From positions 82,482,917-82,546,916 of the forward strand of contig NW_026622874.1 of the NCBI RefSeq assembly GCF_023065955.2: a stretch of 64,000 nt of DNA, in the 5' to 3' direction. This DNA comes from Ursus arctos. Its lineage: Eukaryota > Chordata > Mammalia > Carnivora > Ursidae. Every line of letters begins with the position of its first letter. Within the stretch, counting starts at the first letter, position 1. This document shows positions 55,488 to 64,000 of this stretch, in pieces. Position numbers and translations under genes: made by a program. The notes under the pieces were generated by a model that worked only from the letters and a program-made list of their open reading frames with translations, ran no database searches and was not told the DNA's origin.

Positions 55488-58400
55488 ATCTATCTTTGTG
55501 TTCATGTATTCATTCATCTATTTGTTTAGTAACAAAAATGGGATTATAAAAGGCCTTCCAATTGTTTAAGGCAGGAGAATTTATCTGCTGCCGATTACTC
55601 CATCATAGCTGGAAGCTAAAGTCTAACTCATTCCTTTTTTATTGATGGGTGACATTTTACTGAATAGATGTACCATATTCATTTAACCTTTTACTTGTTG
55701 GACATTTGAGTCATTTCCAATTTTTGGCTGTTCTGAATGAAATTGTACATTTTCTATGTGGTTGGGTATGGTTTTAAGCACTTTATGTGTGTGAACAAAT
55801 AGAATTTACACAATTTTTAGCTATATTACACAGAAAGGGAAACTGAGGCACAGGAAAAATCAGTAAATTGCCTAAGGCCACACAATTAAGTGGCGGAGTC
55901 AGGATTCGAATCTGGGTTTTGCGCTCACACTCTTACTATGCTATTCCAGCCTCTCATGGTATACACAGTATCTGCTTTTTAAATTTAATATCGTAATGAC
56001 ATCTTTCCAAGTCAGTCAGTCTGGATTGTAGTTAATCCAAGTGGATTTTTATGGGAATTAGAATATTGCACACAGCTCAGAAACTGATAATTGTCTTTGA
56101 GAGAATGGGATCCAGGAAGATTCTTAGATTTGGAAACTGTCCCACCCCTGTGCCAGGTTAACAAATCTCCTACCTCCTCCAAACACAACGTTCTTAGCAT
56201 CCCCGGCCCATTCCCCACATCCTGTCTGAACTCTGGTCTTCTGGGCCACTTGGCAAGTAGGGGAACTACTCATCATAGGGGAACCTGTCATCGTGACCTT
56301 CTTCTGTCTTCAACTGAAGCTCCCATGGGTGGACGGCAGACCTGTCCCACAGAGTCCTGGCCTATCTGAATTCACGGAATGTTGCCTTCACCATCCCCAG
56401 CCTACAGGTGTGTACCTGAGACTCATTCCTACCATACATTTCCCTCTCAGCACTCAGGGCTTGTAAACTAAGGGGCCAGGTAGGATGGGGAAGCAGACTA
56501 GGTAGAGCTAGCTTTCGTTTCCACAAAGAAACGTGTTCTGTCCAGTTGTTTTGAAACATGATGCAAGCTCTTTTCTGTTTTTCCTCCTTTCTAACTTTGA
56601 GGGAGACTTGGTGTATTAGGGTGTAGGCTGAGCTGCTGTAACAAAGAGACCCCAAATTCCGGCAGCACAAACAATGTAGGAGATGGGAGATCTAGAGAGT
56701 AGAGGAAGCTCTATTTCAAAAGACTACCCAGGAGCCCAGGTTCCTTCTATCTGGTTGCTTTGTCATCCTCTAGGGAGTTGTTGCCCATGTGATTGAAACA
56801 GCACATCAATTCTCCAACCCAGGAGAGGGGGTGGTGGGAAAGAGGAAGTGAAGGGTGAGCATCTTCTCTTTAAGGACGTGACCTGCAAGTTGCACCCTTC
56901 TTCCTGCTCCCATTTCATTGGCTCACAGTCCACAGTCCCCTGTCACTGCACAGGAATAAGAAGAGAGGCCTTTCTGAGAAGCCACCTAGCCCACTAAAAC
57001 GTGTGGAATTCTGTTGCTAAATGGAATTACAGGAGACCGGGTCTTTGGGTATAATGATTAGTCTCTTGATCATGGGTCCAAGAAATATTTTTCCTCCCTT
57101 TTAACTCTACTGTAAGAAAAACAGTAGCACAGCCATGGATATTTGTGGAGCAATAGGGCATGGTGGGGACTGTGGCAAACTGGACAGCACGTGCTCATCA
57201 GCATGATCATCAGGGCAGGGTGATATGTCGTATCTTTACCATTATACTTCAAATAGCACAGAAAATTGAGGAAATATTCTTTTGGTATTCAAAAAGTATT
57301 TGATTCAGCAAAGAAGTCATGTCATTGACGAATGAAGTTCTGACATATGAATGAATGAAGTCCTGGCATCTTTATTGTTTCAGTTTTTATTTACTTTAAA
57401 ATGAAAATGAAAATATCAGCCAAAATTCACATGAGAGCTACATTCAGAGAGCTGGTTGCTAGCCTTTTACCAGGACACACACTAGCTGGAGATGGCTGTT
57501 GGCCTCATGGCATCTGCTTGCTTTCTTCTGTTCATCAGTCTGTGGTCACCTAAAGGCAAGTAATGCCTGCTCCCTTTCTCTCCAGCAGTAAGTTTTCTCA
57601 TGAGATGTGTATATTTTAACCTGATGAATAGATATCTTCTCTCTCTTCCTGTGTATAAATTTATTCAGTCGGTATCTACTTATCTAGCCTCTAATCTCTG
57701 CCAGGCACTGTTCTAGACACTGGTGACTCAGAGGAGAATAAGGCAGTCACATTACTACCCACCTGGGCCTTTCGTTCTAGAGGGAGAATCACTGAGTAAA
57801 TCATTATTCAACTCATTCAAGATAGGGAATAATGGGTGGTGCTTATCTATCACTTACTGTGTGCTAGGCACTATTGAAAACACTTTACACACACTCATTT
57901 CATCGTCATAACAACCCTACATGCTAAGTCTCTACGGTGTCTATTTTTCGGCTGAGAAAACTGAGGCCCCAAAGTAGTGTTGCCCATTTAGCAAATAAAA
58001 ATACCGTATTCCCGGGGCACCTGGCTGGATCAGTCGGGGCGGCATGTGTCTCTGGATCTTGGGGTTGTGGGTTTGAGTTCTACGTTGGGTGTAGAGGTTG
58101 CTTAAAAAAAAGTACAGTGCTCCCAGTTAAATTTGATTTGCAGATGAACAATGAATAATTTTTTTAGTATATGTCCCATGCAATATTTGGGATATACTTA
58201 TGCTGAAAAATTATTTACTGCTTAACTGCAATTCAAATTTAACTGGGTGTCCTGTGTTTTATCTGCCAATCCTAGTAAGTGACTTGTCCCAGGCCACACA
58301 GCTAGTCAGTGGCAAAGTGGGGATGTTCCCGTGGTTGTCTGGTTCTAGAGCCCACCTTTTGCCCATGACATCACAACATGCTGCCTTTCTAGAGCATCTT

Positions 58401-61400
58401 TAATGGAGATTTAGAAAATAATTCCTCAGACAGCAGAGGTAATCTCTTTTAGGAGAGACTGCTGTTCTCTCCTCCTCACTTTGGAGGGGATGCCAAGAGG
58501 GAGTTTATTCATGCTGCCTGAATTTTGCTTCTACGGCTGGTAGCTTGGGGCGTGGGCGAGGGTTTGAGCAGTGCCAGTCTGGGGGTGTAAACTTCTTAGA
58601 TAGAGGCCAACTGCTCTGGACTTAAAACCCCATTCGCCTCTAGGGCCCGGCAGGCCATGGGGAAATCGGCTGGCTGGGTGGGTGGTGAATAGGAGCGTAA
58701 TTACAGGGAACAGCTGCCCCTTTGCCTGCTATTACCACCAGGAAGGGGATATGCCTAGCGTTGCCAAATCTTTGTGTTTTCCAAGAGAAGTTGGAAGTCT
58801 GGATTTTGTGGGGAATCCCCTGACTTTGAAATGTTGGCATCTAATGAAAAATTTTGGAGTCAGCCAAACCAAACATGCCCGCTAGCTGTCAGCTGGTGGG
58901 CTCTGCAGGGAAATAGGTGGCCTGGCTGGATGCTGGCCGTGGTGCTGACCACATGCTCCTGTCCTGTCCTCACTGACTCTTCTCAACATCCCATATTCAG
59001 GCAGCCATGGAAAACCACTTGGAGCAGCGTCTGTACCAGCCCCAGAAGCTGCTGGAGGACCTGAGGGAAACAGACGCTCAGCAGTTCCACACCGCCATGA
59101 AATGCCTCTTAGAAGACAAGAAGGACCTCTTGGTGAGGCGTTCTGGGCACCCTGGGAGTAGGGGAAATCCTGGGCCAGTTGATATTTGTTGAGTTGAATT
59201 CAGCTTATGTCTTCCTCCCTCCTTCTCCCTTCACAAACCCCCCAGGAGCTTGCAGACTTTGGTTTTCTCACTTACTTTTTCCAAAGTTCAAATGAAGAGC
59301 CTTATAGTATATATTCTTATGGGAACTAAGAAATGAGGGTACCGAGGAGCTTCTAGTAGTTTGGCTTGGTAAACATCCATGAATGATTACTATGCATCAG
59401 TGGACACTGGGTTCAAAGATGAAAAACTACCCCTGCCCTTAAGGAATTTACAGTCTAGGGGGTAGAAAAAAAAACAGAAATAGACAAATTTCCACAAAAC
59501 AAAGTTGGTGATCAAAGAGTGTCACAGAGCAAGGTCTATGAGACCCAGAAAATCCTTGAGACCCAGAAAGGTGAGGTTTAGAGACACTTTAATGTGGGGA
59601 ACAGTGTTTCCTAGAAGGAGTTGAACCACGTAAACATTTTAATAGTCACAGACTTACTTTAGTGTCTGTAATTAAAATAGAATAGGTACATCCAACCTGC
59701 GAGTTTGGTAGAGATGTAAAAGTTGGTTTAAAAAAAAGTATGAGGTAAATAATAGTAAAGGCAGTGCAAAGATATGACAAAAATGAAGATGCTGGTCTAT
59801 GAAATTGATATTGATTAATGCTTATTGAGGGTTAACTATGTGTCAGGTGTTATTCTAAGGGAATGGTCAGCAAGCCATTTCTGTAAAGGACCCGATACTA
59901 AATATTTTATTCTTTGCACACCACGTATTCTCTGTCACAACTACTCAACTCTGCTATTGTAGCAGGAAAGGAACCCTAGGTGGCACTGGTAAATGAATGG
60001 GCATGGATGTGTTCCAATAAAACTTTATTCACAAAAACAGGCCGCGAGCCACATTTGGCCTGTGAAGCATAGTTTGCCAACACTTTTCTAGGGGTTTACC
60101 ATGCATGGACCGATTAAATCCCTTCAAGGACCTTCTGAGATAAGGACAATAATAATCTTACCATTTCAATAGTCAGATAAAGAAATGGGATTGGAGAGGT
60201 TGAATGAATAACCTTGCATCACACAGCTCCAAAGTGGCAGATCTGAGGTTGGAACCTGGGCTCCTGGCTCCAGCTGTGGGTCCTTCTGGCATCTAGTGAA
60301 GCCCATCTAGTGAGGGCCCCCTCTCAGAATAACTTGTGAAAAATCTATAAAATAAAACACAAGGGATTATAAAGGAAGCCAATTCTATTGAAAGACATTT
60401 ATCAAAATATATAAAACAAACACATTTGGAGTATAGTCATTGATGTGCTTAACACATCCAATAACAAGATTTAGCTCTGAGTTAAATAGCTTCTGTAATT
60501 TCGAGGAGGTATTGATTATAAAGGAGATTTCAAGGTATCTGTGACAACCGTAATGCGTTATGAAAGTGTCTGATTTCTACTGATGACAGATCCAAGGTCC
60601 TACTAGTGCTTTGGTGGCTTATCGTCTACATTCATTCCTGAAGGAAATGCTGGAAGTGAGTTCTAAGGCAGTAAAATGAAGGTGCAGTCTCCTCCAATGT
60701 TCACAGGTGCCCTAAATTCTATCCAGAGACCTCTGGTGCAGAACACCTGAGCTGCATTCTTAACCACTACGCTGTTTAGCCCCTGAGAGTAAATGGCTGA
60801 AGTTGGGAAGCAGTGGGTCATGGTTACAAGTGTGGGCTTGGATGCAGATACACATGTTTCAGATCTTAGCTCTGTGTAAGTTTGGGCAGGTTGCTTATTC
60901 TATCTTTTGTTTTCATCACCTACGATCTTGAGATAATAATAGCATATAACATTTGTGGAGTGTGTGGTCATTGCTCAGTCAATGGTGGTTATTATGTTTG
61001 CAGTGTGTGCTGGGTGAAAGACAGGTGCCAGTCAAATTGTGACTAAGCCCTGTCAGCATTCCTGGGTTCTGTGGTTCAAAAGAGCCATTCATTCATTCAT
61101 CCATTCTTTCATCCATCCATCCATCCATCCATCCATCCATCCAAACAGGCTTTCTCACTGTTTTCTGGGTACCAAGCATTCCACTAGGCACATGGCTTTG
61201 GTGTCAAGGACTTTTCTGGCTCAACCCCTGCTGCACACTATAGTCAGCTGCCTGGGCTCCACCAAAGACCAGTTAAATCAGACTCTGTATGGTGGTGCTG
61301 GGATCACCTCTCCAGTGATTCTGATGTGCAGCCAGGGTTGAGAACCATTGGCACGGAAGAAAGACAGGCCATAAGCATCTCTAATGCATCATAGCATTTG

Positions 61401-62045
61401 GCTCAAGGTGCTCTTGGGAGTGCTTAGTGGAGGGAGATTTGATTTGACTAAAGTAGGAGGGCATTTGAGAAGACTTCACCAAGAAGGTGATGACAGTTGA
61501 GCTTACCCATAAGGGATGAGCTGGATTTCACCAGAGGAAGGAGGTGGGGAGGGAATTCCAGCTCAGGCATGCACCTGAGGTATGAGTCATGGTGTACACC
61601 TGGAGAGTGGGAAGTTGCCTAGTGTGGGTGAGGCAGGTGAAGGCCTCGGCTTTGTTCTGTAAGAGATGGAAAGTTCTAGAAGGTTTGACAGAGCAGTGTG
61701 GTGTTAAACAGTGGCCCTGAATTTCCCCACTGCTAAGTGTGGTTCCTCCCAGGGCTTCCAAATCTAGAGGCCTCTCACAAGACAACCCTAGCTTCTTTCT
61801 TTACTTTAGGAGCTGGAAGACATTGTTATTGACTTGGGAGAGATCCGGAAACAAGCCTTGCAGAGCCCTGGCGTGAACCGCAGCCTGTTTCTCATCACAC
61901 TGGAGAGGTGTTTCCAGGTGCTGAATGCCCTGGAGTGTGTAGAGATCCTGGGCAGGGTGCTGAGGGGCTCCTCAGGCAGCCTTCTGCAGCCAGAAATCGC
62001 AGAGAAGCTCCCCTGGGACCTGCGTGAGGACGCTTTCAAGAACCT
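53771..62045 (+). CDS. OTOA: OTOA, otoancorin (first seven coding exons; continues past window)
   Basis: Otoancorin is an inner-ear, GPI-anchored glycoprotein of the mesothelin/stereocilin family that attaches acellular gels such as the tectorial membrane to the apical surface of supporting cells; loss causes recessive deafness DFNB22 in humans. Coding segments: 53771-53861, 54455-54483, 54576-54606, 54723-54750, 56320-56407, 59001-59132, 61810-62045, together 635 bases (residues 1 to about 212 of roughly 1140-1150). Each matches the human protein from memory with no length change over this part: signal peptide, DLHPLLQKMAEEIIDGSYLN, ALLDLIQFQSSHGW, VAFTIPSLQAAMENHLEQRL, LQSPGVNRSLFLITLERCFQ. 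Six junctions are GT-AG and in phase. The reading frame is intact. Confidence 0.95.
53862..54454 (+). other. OTOA: OTOA intron with antisense CAN-SINE
   Basis: Holds the CAN-SINE at 53946-54147; the rest is AT-rich and unremarkable. Confidence 0.75.
53946..54147 (-). repeat. CAN-SINE downstream of OTOA exon 1
   Basis: Antisense, 'ggcacagcggtt'-type; exact duplication GGATGGCTCAATTTA at 53922-53936 and 54148-54162. Begins about 85 bases after the donor. Confidence 0.94.
54455..54483 (+). CDS. OTOA: OTOA coding exon, residues 31-40 (29 bp)
   Basis: Reads (D)LHPLLQKMA. The acceptor is tttcttacag and the donor GCG|gtgagt. A 29-base microexon; the human protein has the same residues here. Confidence 0.9.
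54576..54606 (+). CDS. OTOA: OTOA coding exon, residues 41-51 (31 bp)
   Basis: Reads EEIIDGSYLN plus the first base of Ala51. The acceptor is ttgccttttag and the donor AATG|gtaatg. The intron before it is only 92 bases. Confidence 0.9.
54723..54750 (+). CDS. OTOA: OTOA coding exon, residues 51-60 (28 bp)
   Basis: Reads (A)LLDLIQFQ plus two bases of Ser60. The acceptor is tcctgtgtag and the donor AAAG|gtaacc. Third in a run of three very short exons. Confidence 0.9.
54837..54879 (+). repeat. (ATAC)n microsatellite
   Basis: Tetranucleotide repeat with one interruption. Confidence 0.9.
55458..55495 (+). repeat. (TATC)n microsatellite
   Basis: About nine TATC units, likely polymorphic. Confidence 0.92.
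56320..56407 (+). CDS. OTOA: OTOA coding exon, residues 60-89
   Basis: Reads SHGWTADLSHRVLAYLNSRN then VAFTIPSLQ. The acceptor is AAG (caactgaag|c), the only one that completes Ser60 and keeps phase. The donor is CAG|gtgtgt. Confidence 0.92.
56408..59000 (+). other. OTOA: OTOA intron (2.6 kb)
   Basis: Contains an old repeat related to that at 12228 (about 56610-56960), L2-like (57650-57800) and MIR-like (57830-57980, 58260-58395) pieces and a short CAN-SINE (58014-58111). No exon seen. Confidence 0.7.
58014..58111 (+). repeat. Short old CAN-SINE
   Basis: 'ggggcacctggctggatcag' to 'ggttgcttaaaaaaaa'. Confidence 0.84.
59001..59132 (+). CDS. OTOA: OTOA coding exon, residues 90-133
   Basis: Forty-four codons, reading AAMENHLEQRLYQPQKLLED and continuing to KCLLEDKKDLL. 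The acceptor is catattcag and the donor TTG|gtgagg. Helical, as expected for the superhelical repeats of the mesothelin family. Confidence 0.95.
59865..60085 (+). repeat. hAT-like DNA transposon
   Basis: The most complete of four related copies: 'ggtcagcaagccatttctgt' at one end, 'catagtttgccaacactttt' at the other, with 'gttccaataaaactttattc' between. Confidence 0.65.
61086..61142 (+). repeat. (CATT)n/(CATC)n microsatellite
   Basis: Starts as CATT units and turns into about nine CATC units. Confidence 0.93.
61810..62045 (+). CDS. OTOA: OTOA coding exon, residues 134-212
   Basis: Reads ELEDIVIDLGEIRKQALQSP and continues to WDLREDAFKNL, with the last Leu split CT|N. The acceptor is cttactttag and the donor AACCT|gtgagt. 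NRS at the GVNRSLF position is a possible N-glycosylation site. The next exon lies beyond the window. Confidence 0.95.
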
Positions 62046-62329
62046 GTGAGTGCTTCCTCAGCCCATGAACCCCTCTCCCCACCTCGGAGGTAATATATGG
62101 CAGAGGGGGGGAAGCAAGGGGTGCAGGTTAACATGTGAGGTCTGGAGCAGAGCTTAACAACTGTGGAGTTTAGAGATGGTTTGATTAAAATGGTGCCTCC
62201 CAAATGTTAGCCATTCTGGAACAATCCTCATAATTTCGCCATTATCTGTACCCCACTGGTACTATTCTGTACTTGGTTTTTTTCTTTGTAGTGACTCATT
62301 GCACTGCTATGTATTTACCCAAAGAATAC

Positions 62330-62930
62330 AAAAATACTAATTTGAAGGGATACATGCACCCCAATGTTTATAGCAGCAGTATCTACAATAGCCAAATTAT
62401 GGAAACCACCAAAATGCCCATCGATTGATGAGTGGATAAAGAAGATGTGATCATTATATATATGTGATATATCTATGTATCTATGTATCTATGTATATAT
62501 ATATATATATACCTAATATATATATAATGGAATATTACTCAGCCATAAAAAAGAACGAAATCTTGCCACTTGCAATGACATGGATGGAACAAGAGAGTAT
62601 TATGCTAAGTGAAATAAGTCAGGCAGAGAAAGACAAATACCATATGATTTTACTCATATGTGGAATTTAAACAAAACAAATGAGCAAAGGGAAAAAAGAG
62701 AGAAGAGACAAACTAAGAAATAGACTCTTAACTGCAGAGAACAACCTGATAGTTATCAGAGGAGAGGTGGGGGGGATGGGTTAAATAGGTGATGGGGATT
62801 AAGGCATGCACTTGTGATGAGCATCAGGTGTTGTATGGAGGTGTTGAATCACTAGATTGTACACTTGAAGCTAATTTTACACTGTACATTAGTTAACTGG
62901 AATTTAAACAAAAATTAAAAAAAAACCCAA
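62330..62930 (+). repeat. Young L1 3' end (carnivore type)
   Basis: 'caccccaatgtttatagcag', 'gaatattactcagccataaa', 'catatgattttactcatatg' and an A-rich end. Contains an internal TA/TATC microsatellite (62455-62526). Little diverged compared with other L1 pieces here. Confidence 0.85.
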
Positions 62931-62944
62931 AACCCAGAATGTCA

Positions 62945-63625
62945 GATACTACCAGTGTTGGTGAGGATATTGAGAAATCAGCAGCCTCGTATACTGTTGG
63001 TGAGAATGTGAAATCATGCAGCCTCTTTGGACAACAGTCTGGCAGTTCCTCGAAAGGCCGAGTGCAGAATTACCATCTAACTCAGCAGTTCCACTCCTGA
63101 GTTCCACTCAAGAGAAATGAAAATGTCTATCTGCACAAAAACTGGCACATGAATGTTTATAGCAGCATTATTCATAATAGACCAAAGGTGGAAACAACCC
63201 AAAGGTCCATCAATTGGACCTTGTTTAATAGATAAAATGCGGTGGGTACGGGCCATGGGATAGTGTTTGGCTGTGAAAAGGCCACGAATGAAGTGCTGAT
63301 GCGTGATCCAACATGCGTGAACGTAGGAAACATGATGCCAAGTGAAAGAAGCCAGTCACAAAGATGACCTATTGCATCCTTCCATGTATCTGAAATGTCT
63401 GGAAGAGGCAAATCTATGAAGACAAAGTAAATTAGTAGTTTTAGGGGTTGGGGTGACTAGGAGTTGGAGGGTGGTAGCTAAAGGGTATGGTGTTTCTTTT
63501 TGAGGTGCTAAAACGTTCTAAAGTTGAATATGGTGATGGTCGTACAACTCTGGGAGCAGAGAACTGTACATTTTCAGTGGGTGAATTGTATGGTGTGGGA
63601 ATTATATCTCCATAAAGCTGTTACA
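62945..63625 (+). repeat. Old L1 3' end
   Basis: 'actgttggtgagaatgtgaa', 'tatagcagcattattcataa' and 'gaattgtatggtgtgggaat'. Same family type as 24230-24850. Confidence 0.72.
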
Positions 63626-63635
63626 AAAAAAGAAG

Positions 63636-63842
63636 GGGGGGCGCCTGGGTGGCGCAGTCGTTAAGCGTCTGCCTTTGGCTCAGGGCGTGATCCCGGCGTT
63701 ATGGGATCGAGCCCCACATCAGGCTCCTCCGCTATGAGCCTGCTTCTTCCTCTCCCACTCCCCCTGCTTGTGTTCCCTCTCTCGCTGGCTGTCTCTATCT
63801 CTGTCGAATAAATAAATAAAATCTTTAGAAAAAAAAAAAAAG
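63636..63842 (+). repeat. CAN-SINE, 'ggcgcagtcgtt' variant of the bear-like subfamily
   Basis: Nearly consensus copy with 'cggcgttatgggatcgagcc' and a tail of A with some G. Confidence 0.93.
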
Positions 63843-63849
63843 AAGAAGA

Positions 63850-64000
63850 GGGGCGCCTGGGTGGCTCAGTTGGTTAAGCCTTTGCCTTGGGCTCAGGTCA
63901 TGATCTCAGGGTCCTGGTATCGAGCCCTGCATCAGGCTCCCTGCTCAGTGGGGAGCCTGCTTCTCCTTCTCCCTCTGCCTCTCACCCCCACTCATGCTCT
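63850..64000 (+). repeat. CAN-SINE, cut by the window end
   Basis: Head 'ggggcgcctgggtggctcag'; inserted in or just after the A tail of the previous copy. Confidence 0.92.

Larger units (their letters stand above)
54751..56319 (+). other. OTOA: OTOA intron (1.6 kb)
   Basis: Contains (ATAC)n at 54837-54879, MIR antisense pieces (about 54970-55190 and 55770-55960), (TATC)n at 55458-55495 and an antisense L1 fragment (about 55540-55760). No exon seen. Confidence 0.7.
59133..61809 (+). other. OTOA: OTOA intron (2.7 kb)
   Basis: Contains an L2-like piece (59370-59480), a hAT-like element (about 59865-60085), MIR antisense (60080-60290) and a CATT/CATC repeat (61086-61142). No exon seen. Confidence 0.7.
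62046..64000 (+). other. OTOA: OTOA intron (partial)
   Basis: Dominated by two L1 3' ends in sense orientation (about 62330-62930 and 62945-63625) and two CAN-SINEs (63636-63842 and 63850 to the window end). Confidence 0.75.

Noticed and set aside
61086..61142. Regular CATC repeats as a possible array
   Set aside because: Four-base units without spacers; a simple microsatellite, not a CRISPR array.
62464..62670. Small open frame with 'MEYYSAIKKNEILPLAMTWM'
   Set aside because: This is the well-known translation of an L1 3' end, not a host gene.

Overview
The window is vertebrate nuclear DNA, almost certainly from a caniform carnivore. About thirty tRNA-derived CAN-SINEs with 'gcctgggtggctcag' heads and CT-rich/AATAAA tails lie on both strands. 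Several belong to a 'ggcacagcggttaagcgtctgcc' subfamily that I associate, from memory, with bears and giant panda. Genes are split into short exons with GT-AG introns.

Layout. (1) Positions 1-34070 hold the 3' four-fifths of EEF2K (eukaryotic elongation factor 2 kinase, + strand). Sixteen coding exons run from 4624 to 30755 and encode what corresponds to human residues 83-725 with no net length change, followed by a roughly 3.3 kb 3' UTR. The exon for residues 1-82 lies upstream of the window. (2) 34071-43055 is an intergenic stretch full of repeats. (3) 43056-43137 is an intact tRNA-Leu(AAG) gene. (4) About 43200-43970 is a CpG island with the untranslated first exon of POLR3E (RNA polymerase III subunit RPC5) ending at 43466; the start of intron 1 follows and carries an antisense MIR SINE. 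(5) 45931-46130 is a 200-N gap. (6) 46131-53770 holds a second, unassigned CpG island and repeats. (7) 53771-62045 holds the first seven coding exons of OTOA (otoancorin, + strand), residues 1 to about 212; the gene continues beyond the window.

How the parts fit. EEF2K, tRNA-Leu and the POLR3E start form the normal mammalian order on 16p12-like DNA. OTOA normally lies well beyond POLR3E, with CDR2, METTL9 and IGSF6 in between (remembered from mouse and human). None of the POLR3E coding exons or those genes is visible, so the N gap most likely hides a large missing segment or a misjoin rather than a true junction. The most interesting regulatory locus is the POLR3E start: a polymerase III gene stands just upstream of a polymerase III subunit gene, and a tRNA-derived MIR with a perfect B box lies antisense in its first intron, matching the Pol III-transcribed MIR described in mouse Polr3e.

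I see no CRISPR array, bacterial gene or intact viral gene. The longer open frames outside the exons are chance or repeat-derived.
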